A stretch of 64,000 bases of DNA from Chamaea fasciata (lineage: Eukaryota; Chordata; Aves; Passeriformes; Sylviidae): NCBI GenBank assembly GCA_029207755.1, contig JARCOQ010000079.1, forward strand, positions 372,001 through 436,000. Reading direction: 5' to 3'. The position numbers and the translations under genes are program-made. Positions 21,776-32,059 of the stretch are shown piece by piece. Each line of letters starts with the position of its first letter. The first letter of the stretch is position 1. The notes below the pieces were generated by a model. The model was not told the DNA's origin. It made no database searches and worked only from the letters and a program-made list of their open reading frames with translations.

Positions 21776-22330
21776 TTATGGACCCCAGAACTCCACTACA
21801 GAGATGCCAAGACTCCCCCAGACCCCCTTACATCCCATGTAGAGAACCCCAGATCCCCTATAGGGTCCCCCAGGCGCCCCCGAACCCTCTATCGAGCCCC
21901 TACATATCCCCTCAGACCCCCCTGGGAACCTCCAGACCCCCCCAGACCCCCCAAATCCCCCACAGGGACCCACAGACACCCCCAGACCTCTCCGGACCCG
22001 CTACAGGCTCCCGCTGACCCCTAGAGATCCCCTACAGACCCCCCAAATCCCCCAAAACGCCACAGAGACCCCCCAAATCCCCCACAGACACCCAGACCCC
22101 ATTTAGGGACGCCCGGACCCCCATTACGGACCCCGCTGGACCCTCTACAGAGCCCCCAGACCCCGATAGAGCCCCGAGACCCGCCCAGCCCCCTTTAGGG
22201 ATCCCCAGACCGCCCTAAAGCCCCTATGGACCCCCTTAAACCCCTTACAGACCACCCACTAAACCCCCTAAAGACACCCCCAGGTCCCCCCAGACCCCTA
22301 TAGATCCCCTAGAGATCCCCTATAGATCCC
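21776..22330. repeat. C-rich degenerate tandem tract in RAB4-like intron 1 (left)
   Basis: About 550 bp of short, irregular repeats of the type CCCCTATAGATC and CAGACCCCCC, strongly C-rich on the plus strand. It lies inside the intron downstream of the left RAB4-like exon 1 and is mirrored at about 62,680-63,230. Simple GC-skewed intronic repeats like this are common in songbird microchromosome genes. Confidence 0.7.
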
Positions 22331-22353
22331 CTCTAGATCCCCCATTGCCCCAC

Positions 22354-22369
22354 CGCAGGTCTCGGACAC
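22354..22369 (-). pseudogene. RAB4-like exon 1 tail, left copy
   Basis: The minus strand reads GTG-TCC-GAG-ACC-TGC-G followed by donor GTGGGG. This matches the start of a RAB4 protein (Met-Ser-Glu-Thr-Tyr, then a split codon), but the initiator is GTG and the tyrosine codon is TGC. The same changes occur in the right arm. It lies just downstream of a CpG promoter. The partner exon 2 would sit about 820 bp downstream, but only 661 bp of intron remain before LTR A. The left copy therefore has no exon 2. Confidence 0.35.
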
Positions 22370-22640
22370 GCCGGAGCCGGCTCGGGGGACCGGGAACAAC
22401 GATGGCGGCGCCCGGGGGAAGCCACTTCTGGGTCATCTGCGCATGCGCTCCAGGGAACGCGCCAGCAGATGGGCGGGGTCCAAGGAAAAAGAGGCGTGGC
22501 CAATGAAAGGGCGGGGAACTAATGGAACGAGGCGGGGTCAGAGAAAGGGCGGGAACTGGGAGGGGAAAGGGGCGGGGTCCAGGAAACGGCGGGAATTCTG
22601 AGGGGGAATGGGCGGGGTCAAGGGAACGCGCGGTCCTAAA
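22370..22640 (-). promoter_or_regulatory. CpG promoter of RAB4-like gene, left (outward)
   Basis: CpG-rich block with a perfect NRF1-type palindrome TGCGCATGCGC (22438-22448), a YY1-like GATGGCGGC (22401), a CCAAT element (about 22,501) and four or more GC boxes (GGGCGGGG) between 22,470 and 22,620. These are usual for TATA-less housekeeping promoters. Exon 1-like sequence follows on the minus strand, so transcription would run outward, through intron 1 into LTR A. The right arm holds the mirrored copy. Confidence 0.6.
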
Positions 22641-22681
22641 AGGGCCCGGTTTGGCTTAAAATCACCCAAAAGACCCTAAAA

Positions 22682-23262
22682 TCTCCGGCACCGAGACCGA
22701 GACCAGCACCAGAAACGGCACCAGCACCGAGACTGAGACCGACACCGGAACCGAGACCGGCACCGCTCCGGGACCGGCACTGTGGGACCGACACCGAAAC
22801 CGGCACCAGAACTGGTACCGGAACCAAGACTGAGACCGACACCGACACTGGGACCGGCGCCGGGAGCGCTTCGGAACCGGCACCGGCACCAGGACTGCTC
22901 CAGGACTGCGGCCAGAACCCAGACCGGGAGCGCTCCGGGATCGAGACCGAGACCGGCACCGGAACCAGCACCGAGACTGGCACCGCTCCGGGACCAAGAC
23001 TGGGATTGGCACTGGGAGCACTCCGGGACCAAAAACGGCACCGGCACCGCTCCGACACCGAGACTGAGACCAGGACTGAAAGTGGAACCGGCACTGGCAC
23101 CGAGACTGGCACCGCTCCGGGATCGAGATCGGCACCGCGACCGGAATCAGCACCGGGAGCGCTCCGGGACCGAGACTGAGACCGAGGCCGAAACAGGGAC
23201 CGGGATCGGACCCGGAATCGCTCCGGGATCGGCTCCAGGATCGCTCCGGGACCGCCGCGTTC
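22682..23262. repeat. Six-base-register minisatellite upstream of promoter (left)
   Basis: About 580 bp made of units like GAGACCGGCACC and CCGCTCCGGGACC that vary but keep a six-base rhythm. Read on the minus strand it gives PVPVSVSV-type repeats in an open frame without similarity to a protein. It is mirrored at about 61,768-62,338. It separates the promoter from the truncated retrovirus. Confidence 0.8.
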
Positions 23263-23456
23263 GCTGCGGGGAGTTTTGGCCGCGCCCCCGGGCGGGACTG
23301 GGAGGGACGGGGAGGTTGCCCTGGGCCGGGCGGGACCGCCTCGGTTCGCATCGTTCCGAGGCGGCCACCCCGGTCCAGATGATCCCAGTCTCTATGGTTC
23401 TGATCCAGATGGTCCAGCCTGTGAAATCCCAGTCCATGTGATCCCAGTCCATGTGA

Positions 23457-23777
23457 TCAAGAACTCTCCAAGTCTGATTTACTATCAAACCACATCCCAC
23501 CCACCCAGCCCCACACAATCCCGATCCCAACATCCGCCCACAAAAATATCCCCAAACCAACTGTACCATTTAGAGTTGTAACCCGTTCATTCTTATCCCA
23601 TCCCCACTCACGTGGACCACCATGATACCCTGAGGTTGCCAGGTTCAGGTGACGACTTCTGGGATGTGATTCTTGAGTACTGGTATATCTAACAGTGGCT
23701 TCAGACCACGGCCACTCAGCTGGCTCCTGGCCATGGGAGTGTGGCAGGATACAGAGAAGTATTAATAATGTTAACAT
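23457..23777 (-). pseudogene. ERV env start, left
   Basis: Starts with a hydrophobic leader (MLTLLILLCILPHSHG) that looks like a signal peptide, followed by about 90 residues rich in Trp and Gly, ending at a stop near short direct repeats. It begins after the integrase gene, where env is expected. It is about 106 codons, far shorter than a full envelope, and lacks any recognisable cleavage site, fusion segment or membrane anchor. The right-arm copy is nearly identical. Confidence 0.5.
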
Positions 23778-23936
23778 GGTTATTTTGTTTTCATGTCACT
23801 TGAAGTGTCCCCTCGGAGTTCTCCTGCAATAGCAAAACACAGAAAAATCTGCCACCTAACGGCAGAACATTAAAATGATGGAATTATCCAGCGGGTATTT
23901 ATCCGATGTTCTTTTCCTAAGGCATCAGATGCTAAC

Positions 23937-25913
23937 CATGCAACTTTATTCAGAGGTTTTCAACACAAGTGGTACTTCTTCCACCGTAGGGAGGTCTACC
24001 AAAACAGGGTGTCCCGGGTAATGAACTGGAGTTTCGGGATCATTTGGTCCTCTTTGTGAGGAGATTAAGCTCAGAGGATTTGGGCAAAAAGCAGTAATTT
24101 TGGGGCACCCATTCACCCCCCATCTTTCATTTTCACTTTGCACCGCTTTATGCAACCGGCCATCCCAGCCTCCCTCTTGTGGTTTCAGAAGTCGTTTTAA
24201 AAGACCATTAGTCCTTTCTACAATTCTGTTAGCTTGAGGGTAATAGGGAGTGTGAAAAGTCCATTTTATCCCTTCACCTTTTGCCCATTCCTGTACTACT
24301 TTAGCAGTAAAGTGTGACCCATTATCAGATTGAATTTCCTGTGGTTTTGGGAAAGTCCCGAACCATATCTGCAATGCTTTAACAGTGTTTTCCCCTGTAG
24401 CCCTTTTAAATGCCTCGGCTTGAACTGATCCAGATGTAATCTCAACCCCCACTAACACAAAATGTTTACCTCCTGATTGCTTAAAGGGACCCATGTAATC
24501 TACCTGCCATGCATCCCATAAGCCTTTACCTGTCCTCAAGTGTAGTGGGTCATCCTCTAAAGGATGTCTTTCTAGCCGTTTGCGACGCTGCTCACAGGCT
24601 GAAATGCAGGTGTTACACATTTCTCTGGTAACGGGCCAAGCCCGGGCATGAGCTTCCTTGTATAAATCTTTTGTACCTGTGTGTTGTCGTTTTACATGCA
24701 GCCATTCTAATAAGTGCTCCCAATCTTCAGTGATTTCATCCTTTTTCAGAGGACTTAATTTTGCTAATTCATCAGCTCTGTTATTCCATTCTCCCGCTGG
24801 ATTATCATCTGTCTGGTGAGAGGCTACCCACCCTACAGCAAAATTCCCTTGACTTGCAATTTGTAAAATTTCTTGCCACTTTTCTTTCTGCCACACTGAA
24901 ATTCTGTTAACTTCCCAATCATTCTGTTGCCAGAAAGGCAGCCATTCAGTGCAGCCCTTATATACAGCATAGGAGTCAGTGTAAATACAGACAAGAGAGG
25001 TGTTTTGTGCCTCCCTCTGGAAAACACTCCAAACAGCTCTAAGTTCCCCAATTCGGGCACTGCCTTCCCCTTCTGTAATGATCCGCTCTGCAGAAGAAGT
25101 GTGCAAAGCTACAGCTCTGTATTTCCACACTTTTCCTTCACGCTTAGCTGAGGCCTCAGTAAACCATGAATGTGCTGTTTGCTCAGGGGAGAAGGGAGGG
25201 GCTATTTTAAGAACTGAGGCAGGTTTGTCTTGGCTGCTATTCAGATTCTCTGTGTCTTGTATTGGTAAATTTTTCACAGCGCCTTCAGTAATTGAAAAGA
25301 TGTTATTATAATGCTCTATTTGTGCATACCATTTCCTTACTGAGGCTCGTTGTGCTACCCCTTCAGGAGGTGGAGTCCCTGTGATCACTATTTTAATGAC
25401 TTTAAAGGGACCTCTCAACACAATTGGTTGTTTTCTTGTGATTTTTTCTACTTCTTTGAGAGCTAGGGTAACAACAAATAAGCCTTTCTCCCAAGTTGTA
25501 TATCTTTTTTCAACATCTTTCAAGCCACGGGAGTAGAAGCTAACAGGTCTGATTGGGCCTTCAGGACCCCTTTGCCATATATGTACTGACAATCCTGAGG
25601 TAGCAAATCCCCATTCTACCTGAAAAGGATCTGCTGGGTGGATAGGGCCTAGGGCCTGATGAGCTGTGGCTTCAAAAATCAACAATTGTAATACTTCTTC
25701 CTGAGAAGGGCTCCAGTCCCATTTTACTCCCTTTCTCAACAAATCATAAAGAGGTTTGGCAATAATTGAAAAATCTGGAATGTGTTTTCTCCAAAATACC
25801 AACAGTCCTAGAGCTTGTTGGAGTTCTTTTCTAGATTCGGGCATCTTGATTTGATCTGAAGAAGTTAGGGTGTCTGGTGGGATGCATGTCATACCTCCTT
25901 TCCACCAGATGCC
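23937..25913 (-). pseudogene. ERV pol: RT end, RNase H, integrase (left)
   Basis: Open from 25,892 for 648 codons. The connection domain is followed by RNase H with CIYTDSYAVYKG and ASHQTDDNPAGEWNNRADEL. The integrase has an HHCC zinc motif (H...H...CNTC), first catalytic Asp in WQVDYMGPF, second in IQSDNGSHF, and Glu in RIVERTNG. A TGA stop just upstream (about 25,914) cuts it off from the catalytic part of RT. A two-base loss near 23,955 changes the last residues relative to the right arm. This is the longest open retroviral frame in the window but only a part of pol. Confidence 0.85.
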
Positions 25914-26948
25914 TCAAAATTTCACTTCTTGAGAAGGTTTTTGTATTTTTTCTGAGGGGATCTGCAAACCAAGGCTTTCTAAGTGGGAAATTATTTTCTG
26001 TTGAACATCCTCCACTACTTCTTTTTCTTCCCCTCCCACTAAAATATCATCTATGGATTGGTAAACAGCTACAGTGTCAGGTTTAGATAGTTCTTCTAAT
26101 TCTTGGGCTAAAGCATGGTGGGCTAAAGTGGGGGAGTGTCGCTACCCTTGGGGTAGACGTGTGAAGGTATATTGCTGTCCCTCCCATGTAAAGGCAAAAC
26201 GGTCCATATCTTCTTGTTGTATGGGTATCATGAAAAACATGTCTTTAACATCTATTGTTGCCGTAATAGAGTGAGCTTTTTCCTGAATTGATATTATTAA
26301 TTCAGCTGTATTTGGGACCGCTGCTGTAAGAGGGTCTGTGTTGGCATTAAGCCGTCTGTAATCAACTGTCAGTCTCCACTTTCCATTGGGTTTTTTAACT
26401 GGCCAGATTGGTGAGTTAAAAGGGCTGTGAGTGTTAACAATTACTCCTTGATCTTTCAATTCCTGAATGACTGGCTTGATGCCATCTTTAGCACCAGAGG
26501 GTAAAGGATATTGTTTCACAGAAGTGATTTTGCTGAACGGTAGGGAAGGAGCTGTTTGTAGCAGCCTGATGTTAAGGCTGGGAGCTCCGAAAGACCAGAG
26601 AAAGCCTTCTGAGTCTTCCCATTGTCTCCCAGCAAGTATATCCATCCCTAACAAACTGTCAGGAATGTTTCCAATGACCATTTGGACAGCTATTGGGTTG
26701 TCTTCTCCGGGCAGTGTGAGTTTTACTAGAGCCATACTCATAGACTCTGTAGTTCCTAGGGCATTTAAAACACAACATTGTTTTTTGCTGGGAACAAGCC
26801 CACACTTTTGGGCGTGTGTGATTTTCAATGCACTGATTTGGGCCCCTGTGTCCACAACAAAAGTTATTAATATTTGTTTGGGGCCAACTATTGCTGTAAT
26901 CAATATGTCCCCTGTTCTCGGGTCCTTTGTGAGCTTCCTCAAAAACAT
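25914..26948 (-). pseudogene. ERV protease and RT catalytic region (left)
   Basis: Reads protease with the FVVDTGAQ active-site motif, then RT: VDYRRLN, TIDVKDMFF, FAFTWEGQQYTF and LPQG, followed by a TAG stop (26,142-26,144). Beyond the stop the same frame gives SIDDILVGG, where the usual tyrosine of the YxDD box is serine. A further stop follows KF before GIWW. Both stops and the Tyr-to-Ser change are also in the right arm, so the polymerase was dead before the arms duplicated. Confidence 0.85.
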
Positions 26949-26989
26949 CCAGTCTCCGTTTCTTCGCTCACTATCAAGAAATGGAGTTT

Positions 26990-28556
26990 CTAGTTTAAAG
27001 GAGGTTGGTGTGTTTCACTTCCCTGAAGCAGGGAGAGAGCATGCTGTGTCTCATTGCTTAAAACCTGTGTTGGGGAATGTTGTGGCTGGTTGCCCAAGGC
27101 TTGTGGAAGAGGAGGTGCACTGGGTTGTTGGTTGGATGATTCCAACACAATAGGTTTGGGACAGGGCCAATTGGAAATTATTTTAGCCAATTTATCATAT
27201 GGCAATTTATCCATCACTTCTCGTGGAACTCCCCTTTTCAGCCCTAGCAACCACAGCCGCTGCCGGCTGGAAATTTGTTTTCCCTTTTCTGGTTTTTCAT
27301 TAGGAGAAGCAATGTGCCTGACTCCTCTGGGTTTTTCTGGTTTGTCCTCTGAGTACTTCACTGGTCCATATTTTCTACTGTAACTTATTAACTCCTCTGC
27401 TACCTCACTCCATGTCCAAAGTTTATGACTGCTGTTAGATTGTGTGCTAGGAGTTGTGAAAGGTGAGGAGTCAGTGGAACCAGTTTGATCTCTTGTATGT
27501 CCGAGAAATCTTTCAAGTCTATCTACCGGAGCGATAGATGCTATTGTTTTTTGAAGAAGAATTGCTGTTGGTTTAAGAGATTCTGGCAGACCTCGAATGA
27601 GGGGGGTCATAATCTCAGGTTTGACAGGCTGTTGCATTGGCGACTCACAGCCAGAGATTAATTTTCTTTCATGTATCATTTGCAAGCATGCAGCTTTGTG
27701 TATGTTTTCTAGGAGTTGGTCTGAGGTGCCGACTATTGCCAGAGGGTCGCCCGTCTCTAGGGGGTTTAACCCCCCTGCCCAGTGAGCTGCACGCTGTGTC
27801 AGGGACCATGGAGCATGTGTGTTTCCTGTTGTTAAGAAAACTCCATGTCCCCAGTAGCCACTTGCTTCTTGTTCACTTAATTTAATTTGGTCGCCCCCTG
27901 TGAGGGAAACTCTAAAAACATACTCCGTCTCTGATTCACTAGGGAGGCGGGAGTATTGTGTCTTTAATTTAGCTAATTCAGTGGCTGTGTATGGTATTTC
28001 TTTGGTGGTTATGTGGGGATCATGATCCTCTTCATTTATATAATTATATTCTGTTTTGATGAGAGGTCTCAAGTTGGAGCAACAGTGTTCCCCACAATTT
28101 TGCATGTGTACTAATTCTTTCTGAGGGTATATTTGTTTCATGTTGTATGTCTCCTTTCCTTCTATTTCTGTGGGTAAATCTGCAGATTTTAAATTTTTTG
28201 CTTCGCTCTTCTGCAAGAGAAATCTGCAGCAAATAAATCTGATTTCTTTCCTGTTCTGATTGTTTTTGCAAAGCTTCTACCAAATTCTGCAGGGATTCTA
28301 TGACTGCTTTTTCTTCACTTACCCGCTCAAAACGGGTTTCTATGGCTGCCGAAAGACAGGCCCCCAAAACTGAGCAAAGAATGGTTTTATTTCTGCCCAG
28401 TTTGTATCTAGCATCATGTTGCAAAGAATATATTCTATCTACAATGTTTTCAAAGTTAAACCAATTATTCTGTGCCCACCTTTCTCCATCTGGAGAAGGT
28501 CTAGCACTATGTTTTGCTAGCAAAGCATAAAATGCATTCTTATATTTTTCACTCAT
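26990..28556 (-). pseudogene. ERV gag, frameshifted (left)
   Basis: The first frame starts MSEKYKNAFYALLAKH at 28,556 and is coiled-coil-like near its end (EEKAVIESLQNLVEAL). A shift near 28,200 moves the reading to a second frame that runs to a stop at 26,990. It contains a matrix/capsid-like stretch (YWGHGVFLTTGN, WAGGLNPLETGD) and a Pro/Gln-rich end. No CCHC zinc knuckle was seen, as in some spuma-like and gamma-like gags, or it is lost. Assignment as gag rests on position between leader and protease. Confidence 0.7.
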
Positions 28557-29021
28557 TTTGTGCAGGGACCAAAACCACTCTCAGGGAGGTACGCTTCAAG
28601 TTACACCAAAGGCACAGCTAAAACTGTGTTTCCCTTCGCTTCCCTGGAATGGGCGAGGAGACCAAAACGGCCTGGGAGGTTCACCTTAGTTACAAATGGT
28701 TGTCTCCTCAACTACACCAAGCAGCCCAAAACACAAAAAAAAAAAAAAACCAACCCCAAAAAAACCAACCCAAAAAAAACTAACTACAGTCCCATCTTTT
28801 GCACAATGAGACCTTTTTCTGAAATCCTGATGACAGGGAGTGCTATACACCTGGGTGTATACAGTTGACGGGAATTTTCCCTGACCCCCCTTGCTTTCTA
28901 ACAGCGCTCACCGAAGTGGCGTGCTAGGTGCGGCTGAGACGAGGGTCCTTCCCCTGTTACAAGCTATACAAAACCCGCAACCCCTCTGTCCATCAAGATC
29001 CTGTCCGTGACGCCCATTTCA
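28557..29021 (-). other. ERV leader with primer-binding-like site (left)
   Basis: Between the LTR and gag. The primer-binding-like sequence at 28,997-29,015 reads GGGCGTCACGGACAGGATC on the minus strand. The right arm has T in the first place, giving the usual TGG start. The matching tRNA was not identified. A T-rich insertion (about 40 bp on the minus strand, 28,735-28,785) is present here and missing on the right. Confidence 0.6.
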
Positions 29022-29748
29022 TGTCAGGGTCCGCAAATATATGCAGGGAACCTGATGGTTTGTTTTAGGGATCTCAGAGCGCAAAAGACACAGCAGGGAA
29101 CAACTCAGTTTACTCCATCACAAATGCACCTTTATTTAGTGCCAACAAATGCCATAGTGGGGAGAGAAATAAAAAATAGTAGGAAAGAGAGAGAAAGAGG
29201 GGAAGGGGATTATAGCTACGAACGTGGAGGGTCGAGTCTTCGACGCCTAACGATGCCTATAGACGCGATCTTCTCCAGTGGGGTGATCACAAAAGTGAGC
29301 GGGCGTCTCCAGAGGTTTTATAGGTTGGTCAAGGCGGGAAGCAAAGCAAGGGGCACAGAGCCAAAGCAGGAACCAGCTGTGTAAAGGCTGAGTGCTCAGG
29401 AACAAGCTGAACAAGCTGCAAACCGTACCTCCAGTACGGACAGCCCAGTTTGGACAGACAGCCTTGGCTCAGTCCACTGTGACCAGTTCCATTGTTCTTG
29501 CACTCCGTTCTCATGGAGATGCATACCAGTCCTCCGAGACTTGGCAAGCGTTCCACCTCAGCCAGGCCAGGGGCTGCTTTCAGAGTCTGGGGTCTCAGTC
29601 CTCAATCATTGGAGACAGTCGTGAGGCATATCACATCCTTGGACAGACTCTGACAGCTTCCTGTCATGGGCAGAGTGGGAGCTCCAGGCAAAAGCTTCAT
29701 TTCTTCACTGGAGAAACTCCTGCTGAGTCATGAGGTGGAGAAATGACA
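29022..29748 (-). mobile_element. 5' LTR of ERV, left arm
   Basis: A 727-bp LTR with TGTCA/TGACA ends on the minus strand. It has a CTATAAAACC TATA-like box (about 29,320) and an AAATAAAGG polyadenylation signal (about 29,133). The final ~50 bases of U5 differ strongly from the right copy although the rest is close. Confidence 0.85.
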
Positions 29749-30649
29749 CCCAACAGACACCATGGATCCTCAGACCCGTCCAGGATGCCTGACTTTTCAA
29801 ATTCCATCTAAGAGAGGAGACTGGGAGTGGCTGGATCCAATCCTAGTCCCAGACTTTGTCAAAGGTTTACGTGTAAAAGACTGGACAGGTGGAATTGAAC
29901 TGCAATGCAATTTGTCCCCCAGGATTACCGATTCAATACCAGATATATTTCCATAAATACAGATATGATTGATTCTGATCAGGATTAGACAGAAAGATTT
30001 ATTTACACAACAGAGCAAATAGAAAAAAGAGAGTTATTTACTCCACAGTATAGGAGCTGTAACAATTATATAGAATATAGTGCTCTAGGAAGCAATTTTG
30101 AAGTAAACAGGGCCTTGTTGGACTTGTTTGAGCCCATTCCAGGCAGAGCCTCCTGCTCCATGAGGAACTGCCTTTCCTGTGCCATGACCAGGGCAGGTCC
30201 CGCTGCAGGAAAAGCCCCAGGCCAAGCCAACACAACGAAGGGCTCGGGCACAAGTGCAGAGTGCCGTGCTGGGAGCTGTGCCAGGGAGAGCCTGGGGCAC
30301 CAAAGGCACCTTGGCAGCAGCAGCTGCTTCCAGGCCATGGCCAGAAGCCTCCCTTGGCAGCCCGGCCTGCTGGCCCCCACTGCACAGCTGCTGCTTCAGG
30401 GCTCATTTCTGCCTGGGCTCTGCCCCAGCCCGCAGAGTGACACCTCAGCCCTGACTCTGGCACAGCCGCTGTGCCTGAGCCCTGCAAAGCCTCAAGGTCA
30501 CCTGTGCCTCCCTGGCTCTGGCAGCCCCTGGGGCAGGGGGGGAAAGGCCAGAGAAGGGGCTGGCTTTGGCTGCTGGATGTGGGCTCCAGCAGAGACAAGG
30601 AGGAGTCAAGGGAGTGGATGGAGTCCAGTGAGCAGCCCCTTCTCCCCAT
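29749..30649. other. Left arm gap, possible old LTR
   Basis: Contains on the minus strand GTAAATAACTCTC and GTGTAAATAAATC (about 30,005-30,045), like an LTR promoter and polyadenylation region, but ends were not found. The rest (30,110-30,650) is GC-rich with no recognised gene. The 391-codon minus-strand ORF spanning this and the following CR1 is not considered real. Confidence 0.35.
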
Positions 30650-30965
30650 GCAATCCTGGAATGGTTGGGATGGGAAGAGCTCTGCAGTGCTCATCTCATC
30701 CAAACGCCTGCGATGAGCAGGGACATCTTTCACCAGATCAGGTTGTTCAGAGCCCTGTCCCAGCTGGACCTGAATGTTTCCAGGAAGGGGGCATTGACCA
30801 GCTCTCTGGGAAAGCCTGTCCTGGTGGATCACCAGCCTCATGCTCAAAAATTTCTTCCTTATCTCTCCGCATCTGAACCTCCCTTCCTTCAGTTTAAAAC
30901 CAGCACCCTTTGTCCTATTGGGACAGGCCCACCTAAAACCTTTGTCCACCACTGCATTCCCAATG
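30650..30965 (-). mobile_element. CR1 LINE fragment (left arm)
   Basis: On the minus strand the block shows typical CR1 3' wording, for example AATTTTTGAGCATGAGG and GGGACAGGGCTCTGAAC, ending near the CCAACCATTCC region. It is a 5'-truncated CR1 retrotransposon tail, the usual bird LINE. Edges are approximate. It is mirrored in the right arm. Confidence 0.6.
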
Positions 30966-32059
30966 AGCCGGGTTTCCGTGGCAATTGCCGGGACAGGTGA
31001 CCCAGGTGTGCTGTCCCAGTGAGGGTTGCCATGGAACCAGTGCCCAGCACTGCCCCTTTCTGCCTGGCTGAGCTGCCTTTGGCCCTGGCAGCGGCGTTTG
31101 CTGCTGGTTCCGCGGCGCCTGAGCAGCCGGCGCGGCACAGGGCAGGTGGCCGTGGCACAGCCCCCAGCAAGGGATCCCCTCTGGCTCTGGCCACTGACAC
31201 CAGCCCTGGGCAAGGGGCCCAGGCACTGGGCTCAGGCCAGTGTCCATGGCCACAGCCCCTTGCCATGGCCCCGGGCAGCTTGGGATGATGATCCAGCCTC
31301 ACTCCTGGCCCAGGCCTGGGCTGCAGCGCCCTTCCCCACAGCCTGTGTGCACAGAAGCACTTCCAGGGCTCTCTGCATTTCCCTTGCCCTCACTCTTGCC
31401 TCACTCACACACCTCCCAACAACCCACCTGGAGCTTTGACTTGCAAGGAGTTCAAAGCTTGTCTGTCCTTGAGGAGTTGGTCTAATTCTGCCTCCAGCCG
31501 ACTCTAAATTTTTGTTTATTGTGCATCTTCGTTGGTGTCTAAAACATTCCTTGCATGGTTCTGCCTTGGGGAAGGGGAACCTCCTTGGTGACACCTTGGG
31601 CTTGCCACAAATTGAGGAGATTGTTTGGAACTTAGGAGTTTTTGATTGCTAAAAAAGGAAGAAAACCTCTCTTTGTCTGAGTGAACCCAGTTCTCTGAGC
31701 AAAGCAGGTCCCAGGTGAGTGAGGAGAGGCAGGATGGGGTTAGGGAATGTGGAGCATGGTTGTCCAAAGTGGATCAGACCTCAAGGCACAGCTCCTCTGA
31801 CCAGGCCAGACTTCCTTAGGAGAGACCCTGGATCAGTATCAGTCACTTGAATGCTGCAATGACCTCTGCTCTCAAGAGAAAAATACCCCCTTTGAAAAGA
31901 AGAGTGTTGATTCCTTCGACGCTCTTTGAAATATTTCTCCATAACTCTAGGAAAAAAGACTTCCTAAGGAACTGCACCAGGCCAGAAGGAAATCAAGGCA
32001 CAGCTGTGGTTTGTCAGGACTTGCTTTCTCCTAATGAGCCCAGTGATGCATTTGGTGCT
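30966..32059. other. Left arm gap; segment with a paralogue in the spacer
   Basis: GC-rich to 31,450, then ordinary DNA. The part 31,505-32,000 is also present in diverged form in the spacer at about 45,000-46,124, in the same orientation, with shared words such as GTCTAAAACATTCCTTGC and TCCCAGGTGAG. At 31,613 it keeps GAGGAGATTG without an insertion, the empty site for LTR D. Confidence 0.6.

Larger units (their letters stand above)
23400..29748 (-). mobile_element. 3'-truncated ERV, left arm (overall)
   Basis: Order on the minus strand: LTR (29,748-29,022), primer-binding-like site (29,015-28,997), leader, gag (28,556-26,990), pro and RT (26,948 on), RNase H and integrase (to about 23,940), and the start of env (23,777-23,457). 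No second LTR follows; the retroviral sequence runs into short direct repeats at about 23,390-23,460 and then host CpG-rich DNA. Reverse-transcriptase wording (VDYRRLN, FAFTWEGQQYTF) points to the gamma/spuma-like side (class I/III) rather than class II. The element is dead: all frames carry stops or frameshifts. Confidence 0.85.

Noticed and set aside
22636..23351. Long ORFs reading PVPVSVSV-type repeats
   Set aside because: Product of a six-base-register minisatellite; open frames there are expected in every frame that avoids stop codons.
30038..31213. 391-codon minus-strand ORF also present in the right arm (53,840-55,015)
   Set aside because: It runs through a CR1 fragment and GC-rich DNA. 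Its presence in both arms follows from recent duplication and is not evidence of selection.
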